64,000 bases of DNA from Urechis unicinctus (Eukaryota > Annelida > Polychaeta > Xenopneusta > Urechidae), in the NCBI GenBank assembly GCA_034190875.2, contig CM067351.1:3130062-3194061 (forward strand), read 5' to 3'. A program made the position numbers and the translations under genes. The notes below the pieces were generated by a model that worked only from the letters and a program-made list of their open reading frames with translations, had not been told where the DNA came from and did no database searches. Every line of letters begins with the position of its first letter. Within the stretch, counting starts at the first letter, position 1. Shown here in pieces: positions 50,293-62,255 of this stretch.

Positions 50293-53042
50293 GCTTGTTG
50301 CATAGATTGACAAGCGGCGATAAAAGACTATTACTCGCACAGAATATCACATTTCATCGTGATGGTAATCTATGGGTGATCAATCACACCTACTCGATGG
50401 TTCCCAAATGACCCATTCACATCAACAAACGTCATCTGAATCTTTCCGCTCTGGTCAATCGACTAGTTTTAGAGTTGACTTGCCACTATGCAATCAGACT
50501 TTTATTTCGTGTCTCGATTCATTTGTTGAGTTTAGTGGTGTCGTAATGCATGCTTTATCGGTAATGCTGCAACCGACGCGTTCAATAATACCAGGCGGCA
50601 GTTTCTAGACACCATAAGCAATGACAAACTTTTGGCGATTGAACTCGGTTGTACTCATTTTAGGGAATAGTTGGTCTGCTGCTTCTGACGAGAACTCGAC
50701 CGACACAATTATTGTACCAGTGTTGGCATTATTTCAAGAATCGACCAAGTTACAGGATACCATGGCCCTCAATATTGTATATCAGCGTTCAAACAAAAAA
50801 GGGACTGACAGACATAAACAAGGCCTCTGCAAGACCTCTGCATCAAAAACAGACATTACTGGCATATTCAATTGATGTTTTTTGGCAACGAAGGAAAATT
50901 GCATAGTATATTTGGCATCTATTTAGCACTTAAACAGTTGCTGTGAACGAATGTAAACATCTTAATCAACCCGATCTTTGACAAATATCGAAGCTCAGGG
51001 GGAATATTGCGTTCCTACCGAACGCACATAGGTCTTATAAAAGGTTTAGCAATATCCTCATATTGGTTTATGTGCTAATTTGTTCAACATTCTTAAAACG
51101 TCGAGGTTTATGAGCATTATATGAGGAGTGCAATTTGTAAAAATACCCGACAAGCACCCATTAATCACCGAACGCAGCTATCAAATCAAGTCGTGTCCGC
51201 GCTGACCAAGCACAATTTTCTTAAGTGACATGATGCTATAACTTAACTTTGCGCACGTAACTGTCGATATCATATTTATCCATTCATAAGGTTTATTAAT
51301 GAACCTTATAGTAAGTGGGTGGTAGGGAAGGTTTATATCTATTTGTACTGCTTATGCAAATCATTGAAGGTAAGCATGCATCATGGAATGAATAACACAA
51401 CCAACTCCTATCATTTGCTTTTAAGACACAACCCTTCTATTGACACGTGTTATAACATTTACTTGATCAACAAAACGTTTACAAATACTATGATATTACT
51501 ATAAGTCAACAAATCAGTGCAGCTCGAGCTAATATAAACATCAGGAACATACGCGAATCAGTCTTTTTGATAACTCAGAGTAGGCACACCATGAGACAAG
51601 TAGCATTATTAGATACGTATTCAGCAAGCTTAATTGAAGGATGACAGTCATTCAAACAATTCATGAATGAGCATGGTGTGCCAAATTATTTATAGGAAAT
51701 TTTCCGTCGAAATTGTTTGTATTTGGCAGGTAGACATTTAACCTCATCACGAAGAGGTCATCCTATGCAGGTGCCAGTTTGATCGCAAAGGCCAGGCACC
51801 GGCTTGATGGTAGTGTGCCTGCCTGTCCCGCGGATTAGTAATAATGTTACACCCTGAGACAAAACGAAACCAATTGACGAGTTCACTGTTCTCAATAACG
51901 TAAATGTATCATATAAAAACAAACATACATTTGAAGCGAAAATGAAACGAATTTAGGTTTTAAGTAATATGTACGGATATCGATGTTTAGCTGCATCATA
52001 TTATCTATACCGGTATTTCGTCTCAAACATTTTATGTGTTCAACAAGATAGCAATCTCTGTTAAAATACGGCCTTGTAGAAATATGGATGGGATCATATT
52101 GTATTGCAACACAAATTCATTACAATATTTCATAGGACATAGTAAGTAAGCTTTTTTACGGATCGCGCTCTTTTAAAGCAAAACGTAGTCAGCGCTCAGT
52201 GTATAGAGCTATCGTTATGCTGGTTTTACATCCATACATACATTAGCTCTGTTCTGGGTTTGATATTGGAAGATTAATCTCTAAATCTGCTTGATTTTAC
52301 AGTTTATTGAGCAAAGCTTACTTCATACGTTATGGGATAACCTACATAGATTTTAAGATTAAGTATAAGTATACTGAAGACCACTATGCATAATCTCTAC
52401 TAAATTCTTTCACTAGATTTAAAGAACTGTTCACAGGGAAATCAAATTTAATAGTACCAATGATCCATAATGATTGTGATGATCATGGAACAGTGGGCCA
52501 CACCTTCCTTACTGATCATATTAAGCTACCAGGATCAAGCATAATGAATCCCCGCGTTTGATAATAATGATTTGTGCGATTGTAGATAACGGAATTCGTG
52601 TAGATTGAGATTGAAACTATAACAGACCAGGGTTACGTATAAATTGTCAAGAATGCGTCAATAATCTTGTTGCAAAATGGGCAAGTAATCTCAAATGCAT
52701 GTTGTTCTTGTTGGGATATTGCGTACGTATCGCCGGTAAATATACAGTAACAAGGCTAGAAATTTGATAAAAGCATATTCAGCAATTGATTCAATCTAAA
52801 TGTTGCCTGTATTGCTGAGTTGTTATGCAACGCCTTGAGCACAGCTTCCTAATTCCATCAAGGAAAGGAATATTTATCACCTGCAGTCAAAATGATACTA
52901 GGCACATACGTACGACCTTATGATAATATATATATATTGCTGAAGGGGATCATAAATGACAGTTGAGCCAAAAGGAAGGCTTATAATGTAATTGCTCCGC
53001 AATATATCGTCTTTGTCATCCAGCATAAATCATAGAGCACAA

Positions 53043-53396
53043 CTACAAATGTTCACACTTTGTGCTTAATGCAAGAATATTCCCTTGCATCTTAGTTAAT
53101 ACGACTGACGATTCAATGTGCAGCTGAAGTGGTTCCTCCGATAGAATTAGATTTCGTTCAATTATAAATGATCTTCGCCAAACATATCCATTTCTTGAGC
53201 TACTTTGCGCTTGGATGCCTTTACATGAACCATCAGAGCTCCACTGCTCTATTGGTGGGGTGCACTTGGGCATACGACATGAATACCCACAAGAGTAGAC
53301 ATATTTTTGGTAAGCAGTCTTACATAAAATTTTAACGCGAACAAAGTGCCGAGACAAATTGACTTCACAAATGATATGCAAAAACTTGCGACCCAA
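53043..53396 (-). CDS. 117-codon ORF conserved in both C copies (second)
   Basis: Paralogue of 38,333-38,686 with the same start, length and stop. The middle reads YVYSCGYSCRMPKCTPPIEQ, gaining one cysteine. The overlapping alternative frame is interrupted by a TAG here. Function unknown. Confidence 0.3.
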   Translation of the reverse strand: MGRKFLHIICEVNLSRHFVRVKILCKTAYQKYVYSCGYSCRMPKCTPPIEQWSSDGSCKGIQAQSSSRNGYVWRRSFIIERNLILSEEPLQLHIESSVVLTKMQGNILALSTKCEHL

Positions 53397-55152
53397 GAAA
53401 GATTAATATTATATTTTTAATATTCGGTAAGAAACTATAGGATATCTTTCCAATGACAAATAACAATATATTAAGCCTGTCAATGGCAGCGGAATCAAGC
53501 CTGGACGTACAAGCATGGGCTATGTTACATTGCACATATTACATGATATACAGGCTGGCATAAGAAACATGACAGATATCAAAATATAATTTTAATCAGC
53601 GAAGTTTCCACCATGGAACTTATCGTGATTGATCGTACGTTTTGGTACATATCATATTATCGAAAATGCTGCATAGTTCACCGTTTGATCTCTAACAATG
53701 ATGGTGTTGTCGTAACGGTAACTAAACAATCAGCTTTTGCTTTTGGCTTTAGCATTAACATTGTCTGCCACAAGTAACCGCAATTAAAGTGCTGCATTCT
53801 GGGGATGGACGTAGACAAAGCATTGATTGGATTTTAGCACTCAATTATAAGCAAATATTTCGGAAAATCAATAACATTGTTGTATCATATTTTGAAAAAC
53901 TAGCAGCCTGAAACAGAGAAACGGATGATGCGGTTAATGTGTGCTGTACTAAATAACATTCAATTGGTGTCAACGATTGAGAGTACATTTTGGAATCCAT
54001 CCTGTGAAATGTGTCGCGCCCAGTCGCAAACAGCAGATGACGCAATTAAATTTACGCTGCCCTTGTAAGTGCTGCGTGTTCTAACTGCAACCGCCTTAAG
54101 GTCGTGGACATTAGGACAAATATGGGACGATTTGAATGGTTTTGTGAAGCAGCTAGCTGTAACTTGACTCTGCTTTATCACGTGATGTGTTTTAATTAAT
54201 GTCGCACATTTGGGAAATTATCGGTGGTCGTATATGGTCGAAAATGCATTTAGATATAATATTGATAAGTCGAATCCATTCATCCGTTCGAATCTCAGTT
54301 ATTAACCGTTGTTTTGGGAACCTTTTTACATTTTGAGACTTCCGTTAGTCACTGACAATAATGCATAGTTTAATAATCTTGCAACAACTAATCTGTTTGA
54401 TTAATAGTTACGACCCTGAAAATAATCGTCATTTCCGAGAAATCGCTTATCCAAAAACCTACATATATTATCTCGTTTCGTTTTTTGGCCTACTTCCATA
54501 TGAATTATAAAACCTGGTGGCGGCGCATTGCATATTGATTGATTTTGACACAACTCTACCAAGCACCAGGTGCAAGAAAAGGAGTTTACTTCAGGTTATA
54601 TTGCTAGTGCTGTTAGCGTCAGCTCGATTTAGTCATCTTACTTGATATGGATGAAACCGTTGTGGAAAATATGAAATTGATAATACATTATCAACAGCAG
54701 AATCAGTCTATTTCTATCAATGTATATTCACGATATGAGCAAAGCGAATCATGATTACTCACATGATGCATGTTATTGAACACAACTTGTTTGCAAGGAA
54801 CACAAACCCACCCTGTACCACGCTCCTGCACTGAAGCGGGTTGACTTATACGTAATGTGGTCATAAAGCATCTCTAAGCACCAGTGAGCTATATATACGT
54901 ATCCCGATGGCATACAAGCTGTGTTGCAATTTATAAACACAGAATGACTCGTAGATGACATATGATAGATATTTAATATCTAAAGAGTTATAAATATATA
55001 TTCATATCAACTAGCGGCTATCGTCAACATACTGCGTAAATAGAATTCATAAATAGGATATCGTCTTAATTATCTGGTCCATAGTCCAGCCTCGTCTATT
55101 GCTAGATAACTACTAGGCCTCTCTTAAAGAGGTTATGTACCAAATGATCTTC

Positions 55153-55154
<2 letters not shown>

Positions 55155-55248
<94 letters not shown>
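55155..55248. repeat. (TA)n microsatellite
   Basis: Nearly pure TA at the right end of segment C copy 2. Confidence 0.97.
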
Positions 55249-55249
<1 letters not shown>

Positions 55250-55318
55250 CGAATGATATCATCATCCACAGATGTCAATCGTATCTTTCCTAGAATCATA
55301 CAATGTAACAAAGGTGCA

Positions 55319-57034
55319 TAACAATGCCTCATTTGACATTCAATCAATTGATTGATTTTGTTCGCTGCCTCGCTGTTTCTGTTAGTGTTGAACCTGTGTG
55401 TAAGGTAAGCATTTTTTTTTACACTATGCGGTTAGAGGTCATCGTTACCTATGTGCTTATAAAGACCCTGTATTCTGGACCTGGCGTATCTCAACGACCA
55501 TCCTCACGGTTTATTATGCGTCTTGTAAAGGTTATGCGTAGTGTGTTTACAGTAGTCCGAACACCTAAGTGTGAGCAGTGGAGTGTAGTGGAGGGAAGAC
55601 TAGGTGAGCCCTAGTGCCCAGTTTTATCTGAGTATACTGTTTTGCATATTCATCAAAATTAATTGTACATAACTATGAGCCATGCCAACTATAACAATAT
55701 GAATATAAACTAATCATGATAGCTTTGTGTGCGCTCATTGGGATGTTTTTTTAGAGGGAAGGGGGGGGGGGGGTGGGGGGCTATGAGCTCTTGTGTATGA
55801 ATATTAGTTCTTTACTTGAGGACTAACAGGCCACTCTTGGACACTTCACAGCTGCTATCGGAGCTGTTGGAAGCGATACGCAATAGCGATTTCACACCGG
55901 TACAGTACCCGGTTCACAAATGTGTCTGCAATTGACTTTCTTTAGAGGAAGATGATGCCAAGAATATAAAACTGATGAAAATTCTACAGTAGGTACTTGC
56001 AAATTCGGTACAGTTAACACGTACACATCTGCCGGGTGTTTTTACATAGCGATTCTAAAGACCAGCATTGAAACCAAATTGGTTGTCAGCTTCTGTACTT
56101 ATCCTAATATGGTTTGAGTAACATTCAACAATCATTGATCGTATACGGTCTGTAATAGGATTAAGTTTATGAATACATTGGGTTTTTTATAGGAATAAGA
56201 TGCTGCGAGCCCCATGCACATGTTTGGGGGTTCGTCAACTTTGTTGATGTCTTTGCTGACATGTGTGGCACTTTTGTGTTATGTATGTGACATGCGAAGC
56301 AAGCAGCTCAGGATAAATAAAAACCGAAGTATCTTGCATATACATTTAAGTCCGTACTTACTCAAGCTGCTGTATGTAAGTGACTTCAACTTGGAGCAGT
56401 TGACATTACTACGGTGCAGTACAGTTAGCTCTAGTGTTGGTACACGTGACCAAATGAGTTCCGTTGTGCGTTCGTCTTTTTATTGAGTACTTAGAGTGGC
56501 AGGCAAAGCGCCAGCGTTCCAGGTATGATTTACAAGGATGGCTACCCAATGCCTTATGATATGTCATGGGTAACAGAACGTTGGGTCGGTAAGTGCCATG
56601 CAAGTGGTCATGAACAAATCTTTACTCAATGTTAAAACATTACTTAAAACCTTGGTCCTTATGATACATATCAAGTTGGTTATTAAAAGAGTTCCGTCAA
56701 CTAGCTGAGACTATTCCATTGACTCACCACGCGATCGGAAAAGCTATTTCTTTTTACTTTGTCCCAGCCATGGGTTTTGCCAAGGTGTATGAATGTTCAC
56801 GGGGTCTAGAGTTCTAAGCACTGCGAAGCTGAAAAACCAATATTATCCAGTCCATTGTAACCCTATAGTAACATTTTTTCTGGTGTTTTGTGGGTTAAAT
56901 AGTCACCCTCTTCAGTGCCATTACCTAAGTGGACATCGGTGGCTTCTGCTGACATCTTCGCTTAATATACTTATCGGTCCAAATGACAGTGCTTGGCTGT
57001 GTTGTATCGTACATATAACTAGGTTATGTCTTCG
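55319..57034. other. No recognised gene; G-rich run at 55,757-55,780
   Basis: Two plus-strand open stretches (55,324-55,614; 56,214-56,486) have no motif that I recognise. The second starts with a hydrophobic run (STLLMSLLTCVALLCYVC) like a signal peptide or membrane segment. A G run broken by a single T sits near 55,760. Confidence 0.35.
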
Positions 57035-57859
57035 TCAGTCAAATTCAACCTGGTCATTAGTCAGACGTTGTGCACCCAGGTACTGACGGGCCTGACCATC
57101 CACTATGACAGCAGCAAACCTATCTCTTTTATGAGTCATGTCAGCAGAGGCCGTTGGCACAGGAGCGCTAGGTTCGTCATCTGGGCCAGCAGCTGTGTGT
57201 GACTCTGCAAGGAGCTGATCAATGATGGGATCCATATTGCTGTTTCTAACATATTGTTATACCGCCCAGATAATAACGCCTGGCCTGGCAAACGGTAACA
57301 CAGCGTAAGTGATAGGTTTATCAGCCTTCAGCAGCAGTTGTGAATGCTTGGTCTTGGTACCTGGAACGTTCCTCTTTGTCAGTATCACATCATTCTCATG
57401 CAGGGCGTCTTCAAACAAGTCATGGTCTTTGGTGTGAAAGAGCATGACCCAGCGATCTGCTCACTAAGGTCCGCCAGCACTGAAATTCACTTTTCGGTGA
57501 GGACCAAGACACTTTTTTTCTTGATCATTGCTTTTAAGACTGAGCAATCATTAATAATCTACAGAATGGGCTCGCCCTGAAAACGCTGATATAACGCCCA
57601 GTAGTCACGAAGCCGCTCGCCAGGGTAAAAAAAAGTACACCTTGGGGTCAGCCCAAATGCAGGTCCATGCCTAGTAGGGCTGGTGGGAACAAATGATGGA
57701 GCAGAGTATTGCAATATGCTGGAAGACACCGAGGAAAGCGCCCTCAAGTAGGTCGAGCATGAAAACTGTTATTCCACACCCGGTCTGGCCACAAACAATG
57801 GCTCAGTCAGGGCCAGCTTGAAATGTAAACTTACTAGACTGCGTTGAAGAACCTGCCAT
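57035..57859 (-). pseudogene. Polinton A32-like packaging ATPase, decayed
   Basis: Starts about MAGSSTQSSKFTFQ (57,859). An in-frame stop is followed by CGQTGCGITVFMLDLLEG (about 57,740-57,795), a Walker A loop of the FtsK/HerA-like genome-packaging ATPases of Polintons and related viruses. The P-loop lysine has become isoleucine (GITV). Further along are FYPGERLRDYWALYQRFQGE and IINDCSVLKAMIKKK, the Walker B region, where the first acidic residue reads N. Remaining pieces (57,257-57,445 and 57,035-57,235) are in other frames. Several stops and frame changes make it non-functional. It lies 30 bases downstream of the capsid-like fragment on the same strand, an order that fits a viral-type operon-like block. 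Confidence 0.75.
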
Positions 57860-57890
57860 CCTAAATATGAAGTTGTGCGTCCATAACCGC

Positions 57891-58460
57891 TTACATATAG
57901 TCGTACAATGCACCAGCCGCCTCTGATTTTTTTGACTTTGCATGCTTGCTCTGAACATACAGCTGGTTAGGGATACCTTCAGTCTTCCTTGCAAATGAGG
58001 CATTGGCTGGATCCTCAAAGAGCTGCAGCAGGATGCTGTTCATGCTGCGAGCCGGTTCGCTCAAGTTTATATTCCACAGTGTGTCACTCTTATTGTATGC
58101 AAGCCTTCTGTGGCGTAGCAAACAGTCTTACAGAATCATGAGCCGACCTGTATACTGAGAGTGGATCATGTGGTATCTGACTAAGTGACCATGTCATACT
58201 CCAGGGAGATACCATCAATTATGTAGCTGGCAATGGTGTCATCCGTGGAATGCATCATCTGACTTTAATGGTCCCACACCTGCCATCGGTCACGATTACT
58301 CAAAGTTCGAGCTTGTTGGAGGAGAGTCACGTTTGAAGGACTACCCTAACATAAGGGCCGTAAATTCTTGTACTAGAAAACAGCTTGCCATCCGTAATGG
58401 TTTGTTGTTCTCCGACAAAAGCTGTCACGGGAAGCAGCCTTCCAAGGTATTGACCATGCA
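57891..58460 (-). pseudogene. Polinton/adintovirus-like capsid-type protein fragment
   Basis: Scattered minus-strand frames: an upstream part with GLLPVTAF-type residues and KLFSSTRIYGPYVRVVL (about 58,330-58,460), then IDGISLEYDMVT (about 58,200), then LAYNKSDTLWNINLSEPARS, EGIPNQLYVQ and a stop at 57,891. The NKSDTLWNI-PARS-GIPNQLY pattern is one I associate with capsid-like proteins of animal Polinton-type elements. Its position beside the packaging ATPase and a penton-like relic supports that. It is broken by stops and frame changes. The exact family is an inference. Confidence 0.5.
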
Positions 58461-58959
58461 GCAACTGAAGCCGCATAGAAATTAAAACTACCAATGAGCG
58501 GCCCCGAAGCCGTTACCGAACAAGGTGGCTTGGCAGAAATAAATGTAATTGAGTGCGTTCATAACGCCATAGAAGACATGGGTACCCAGACGGAATGTTT
58601 TTATGGGCCGTGTTAAGTGCAGTTGCAAGGATTCTATTTGTTACTGTAAGAGACTTGTTAGCCCCAAAGGGAAAATGCTGGTAGGCTACCAGCCGTTAAA
58701 CGAATCATTAGCGCTGTTTTTACCATCTATGTGTTGTTCTTCTTGCATCCGCTAGCTTATCCTCACTGATGAGCTGGAAACAAGGGAGCTTCTAACTTGG
58801 CTGCAGAAAAACCTTTGGGGCGTTAATATTAACATTGATTTCCAGGCCTTGCCCTTCTCCTGCAATGACAATGGCGAGTCTCATGTATGATGGAATCATG
58901 TATAGACCAGTCCTAAATACATTATGAACCTATGAGCTCGCATTCTGGAGTAAGTTTTG
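58461..58959. other. Polinton debris, frames not resolved
   Basis: Between the capsid-like (minus) and penton-like (plus) relics. Short frames on both strands, such as VIECVHNAIEDMGTQTECFY on plus, may be real but I cannot assign them. Confidence 0.35.
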
Positions 58960-59272
58960 AAGCCTGTTGATGGCCAAGGTAATGTCAACTGGTGACCAGA
59001 TAGCCTCCTCAACAATACACACTTATGTCCACCTCGATCAAGGAAGTACAGTGCACAACATGATGGCTGGTGGCCCCACTACGCCTCTTGAACTGTGTGG
59101 GCTTAGAGGGTGCCTCTTTCGGTGATATAATAACCACGAACATCACTAATCCTGTCTCAAAACTTATTGCTAGTGGAACTTTTGCATGAGTTAAAGGATC
59201 AGTTACTGGCTAATAAAGGAAGACCATCGGACAACCGCGATCTTCCTGTTACAGTTATTCTTGAATGTCAAT
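58960..59272 (+). pseudogene. Polinton-type penton-like protein fragment
   Basis: Plus-strand counterpart of the relic at 60-520. One frame gives YVHLDQGSTVHNMMAGGPTT. A shift then gives VGLEGASFGDIITTNITNPV then SKLIASGTF, followed by a stop. Another shift gives ELKDQLLANKGRPSDNRDLP then VTVILE, a pattern usual toward the end of this family. At least two frame changes and several stops are present, so it is dead. Its similarity to the left-edge fragment is the best internal evidence that both are real. Confidence 0.55.
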
Positions 59273-59946
59273 AAAAGCGAGTATCTATGGGCCAAGACAT
59301 AAAGCGGAGAGCACTGGTGACTAATAAAGAGTGACTTAGCTGGTGATAATTTGACAGGTGACCTTCACACGTGAGGTCATAAGATCCTTGGTCTGGGAAA
59401 CCTAATATCACCAAAGAATGCTGCCAATAAAAAGTATGTTGATGCGCAAATCAGAGAGCATCACAGAGAATATATGGACACACATAAGAAAACCGCCATT
59501 TCAATTTGGGAAGAAGCAAAGGGCTCCCTACGAAGAGGAAATGGGTGGTGCAGCCAGGAGTCAAACCTCACAAGATGGAAGCTGTGGATAAAGCAAGTTA
59601 TCAAGTGGTCAGATTATTTGTATGGGGTTCTCTTCTGGTGAAGGCATTGATGCTGAAGCTATACAATTTGTTGCTGCCATAAATGGAACAAATCAAACAG
59701 TAGGGATAAGTTGATAAGCCAACAGGCTGTCGCAATATTTTTCGTCCCACCTTTACAGCTGGAACGTGGCAATGTTATTAACTTTTATACAACAAGTTCA
59801 AACAGTGGAGCGACCTGCTGATTAGTGTCACTCCAAATTGAACTTGACCTGGTATGAAGGAACAACCAACCATGGGCAACTTTCTTCGGACCGTAGGGGT
59901 GCTAAAAGGGGTTGTGGAAGCCCTAACAGCGACAAATAGATCTGTC
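59273..59946. other. No recognisable gene
   Basis: Short plus-strand frames (for example AAINGTNQTVGIS near 59,680) with no family I recognise. Probably more element debris. Confidence 0.35.
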
Positions 59947-60465
59947 TTAGAACCTGCATTCCCGTCGAAGTGGGTATTTTCTGGTGGGTGTTAGACAACA
60001 AATCTGTCCTAGAACCGACCTTATATATTCTATCTCACAAAACTCATCAAGAGCAACATATGGTGTTACCTCTAAAGATTCTTTAACGTAAACGAGTATA
60101 CATCCACCTCTCCCATCCTTAGTAGTTAGACTGTCTTTCTTAAAGAGCTGATAACCAGCAAGTGTGATTTCAGCATCTTCAATATTCCCATGTATCCAGC
60201 TCTCTCTCATTGCAACTACATCCGGTGAACAAGAGCAAACTGCTACCTCAATCTCCGGCATCTAACTTACAATGCTCCGCATATTATTGTAACAGACTTT
60301 AAAACTACTTTGAGGTGTACTGTGCTTATCCTTACTAACCGCATAGAATATGTTGGGAGAGCTACATGTGCAGTCGATTCTGTGTTTAAACGGTTTGTAA
60401 CTCTCTCCCAATGCACTCACGTAAGCTGGTCTAACATAATCGAATGTTGAAAATCTGGTAAACAT
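59947..60465 (-). pseudogene. LINE endonuclease (EEP) N-terminal fragment
   Basis: Two in-phase stretches separated by a single stop: 60,262-60,465 ends CYNNMRSIVS, and 59,947-60,261 starts MPEIEVAV. Motifs follow those of apurinic-type endonucleases of non-LTR retrotransposons: N in YNNMRS, E in MRESWIHGNIEDAEI, GYQLFKKDS, DGRGGCILVYVKESLEV. The frame is lost after about 104 residues and no reverse transcriptase follows within the window. It is dead and truncated. The nearest LINE clade cannot be assigned by eye. Confidence 0.8.
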
Positions 60466-61262
60466 TGTTTGAGACGGTCATAAATATAATTCTGAAGTGC
60501 GCGATGCAGGTTTGTCGTGTTCTTGCAACAGGTTAGTCCAAAAAATATGAAACGCTAATCAAGAACTTCCATACCGCCCCCTGATTCCGAGGCAGCGCCG
60601 TCTGGTGAAATAATCCACGGCTAGACAACAGACCATTGAATGTAATGTCCAATTTTTTTCGCAACGACCAGCTTACTTCGGTCGGACGGCATAGAAATCA
60701 AAGTCGCGGCCCATTGAATGGACCTCATGATAAATAAGCATCCGGTCATCAAACATTAAAATAAACAATTTCTGCTGGCAACCTAAATTGTTATAGATCA
60801 AACGTAGTACTGCATGAAACTTCAAAATAGAGATGTTGTATCGCAGAAACGGTTAGCTTCGGATCATGAGCGATAATGTAAACGGTCTATTGCACAATTA
60901 TATACTGAATTAAACAATTCGGTAGGCAGGGCAAACCTACAACTACAACACTATAGCACCACGAGATCTACACAATCAGGCGGCTGGTCATATCTGCAAT
61001 GCAGAATACATGCCTAACATGTCATACATGATCACATACACAGGAATCAAATCAAACGTTGTGTTGATTGAAAAGCTTTAATGGATTAGAAAATCTCTTT
61101 GATACAAATTGACAAACACAGATTACATTTCACATCACAAAGCTGTTGATGATATAGTTCAAGGAAGATGAGCCTTATGAGATTACAAGTCAGGTAAGTC
61201 GTCTTTGGTACAGATGGAAGTGCAGAGATGGGAATGACAATTGAAAGAACACCTTCAAGTTC
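60466..61262. other. 3' flank of the calmodulin-like gene
   Basis: Likely holds the 3' untranslated region of the gene that ends at 61,263. A minus-strand ATTAAA (61,077-61,082) could be its polyadenylation signal. No gene is seen in 60,466-61,000. Confidence 0.35.
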
Positions 61263-62255
61263 TCATTTCTTGGTCTTGAAGACTTTCACAAATTCTGTAA
61301 GAACAAAATCTCCGTGCCATTGTCCGTTTATCTAGGCAAAAAACCCTGTCAGCGATTTGTCTTGCGATGAGGTGTGCGATTAACTGAGATTGACAAAGCA
61401 AAGTAACTCACCATCGTAGTCTACTTGACCATCACCGTTCAAGTCGATCTCTCTAATGATGTCCTCCACCACTTCATCGGATACTTTGTCACTGCTGACA
61501 TTTTTAAGCACAGTCTTCAGTTCACTGGCAGAAATGCTTCCACTGTTGTCCGTGTCAATGAGTTGAAATGCTTCCAGAAGCTGATCTGCGGGGTCACTAG
61601 CATACGCTGTCATAATAACCATGAACTCTTGAAAGTCAATGAATCCATCTTCTGCAAATGAACATCATGTATACATTACTAAAAGAAAAATTAATTTTTA
61701 TGAGATTAACATAGTCGGACACGAGGTGCTATCAAGACTGTGATAGATGGGGAGGGGGCGATCGTCTCACAGCCAACTAATGTTATTCGTCGCGACCAAA
61801 AGAATTTATGACGTCATCATTCTTGTGGGATATCTTTCCCCTCACAAAATATGATACAAGAGTTGCAGCTTATGTAGAACATGGGGCAAAATAATATATT
61901 TATCGACCTGATATGTATGATATGTGTCGTCTGCGTTTGTCTGTCAGACTACCTACTGTCTGTATCAGCGGTGAGCATGATTCCGTCAAGCTCCTCTTGG
62001 CTTGGAGACTGTCCCATCCTCTCCATCATCCCCCTTAACTCCGTCATAGAGATCTTATCATCGTTGTTTTTATCAAACATTTTAAACGTCTCCATGAACT
62101 CCGCTGAAATAGTTAATGAAGGCTTTTAAACACACAAGTAAACTGTAGGGTTATTTTGATTCATAGCTCTCTATATGGCATGGTAAAGATAGTCCCAATG
62201 AGGCGGGGAAATATGCGCGTTTGCATATACTCTTACCCTGTTGCTCTGCAGTCAT
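61263..62255 (-). CDS. Calmodulin-like four EF-hand calcium-binding protein
   Basis: Four exons on minus: 62,237-62,255, 61,957-62,103, 61,412-61,651 and 61,263-61,294. All boundaries are GT-AG (donors ggtaaga, gtaggt, gtgagt; acceptors ctatttcag, catttgcag, gttcttacag). The sum is 438 bases, 145 residues, starting MTAEQQAEF and ending VFKTKK. Four EF-hand loops sit at residues 17-28 (DKNNDDKISMTE), 53-64 (DTDKDGFIDFQE), 88-99 (DTDNSGSISASE) and 125-136 (DLNGDGQVDYDE). Each has acidic or Asn/Ser ligands at 1, 3 and 5 and Glu at 12, so all should bind calcium. Loop 1 has Asp instead of the usual Gly at position 6. Length is close to calmodulin (about 148), but the sequence is clearly diverged, so it is a calmodulin-like or troponin-C-like paralogue. 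The first exon encodes only six codons, as in many calmodulin genes. A further 5' untranslated exon is possible. Confidence 0.93.

Larger units (their letters stand above)
50293..55318. repeat. Segmental duplication, segment C copy 2
   Basis: Matches 35,665-40,748. It retains short stretches missing from copy 1 (50,408-50,462 and about 52,492-52,517), so copy 1 carries the deletions or copy 2 the insertions. The match ends at acaaaggtgc, after which sequence is unique. Confidence 0.95.
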
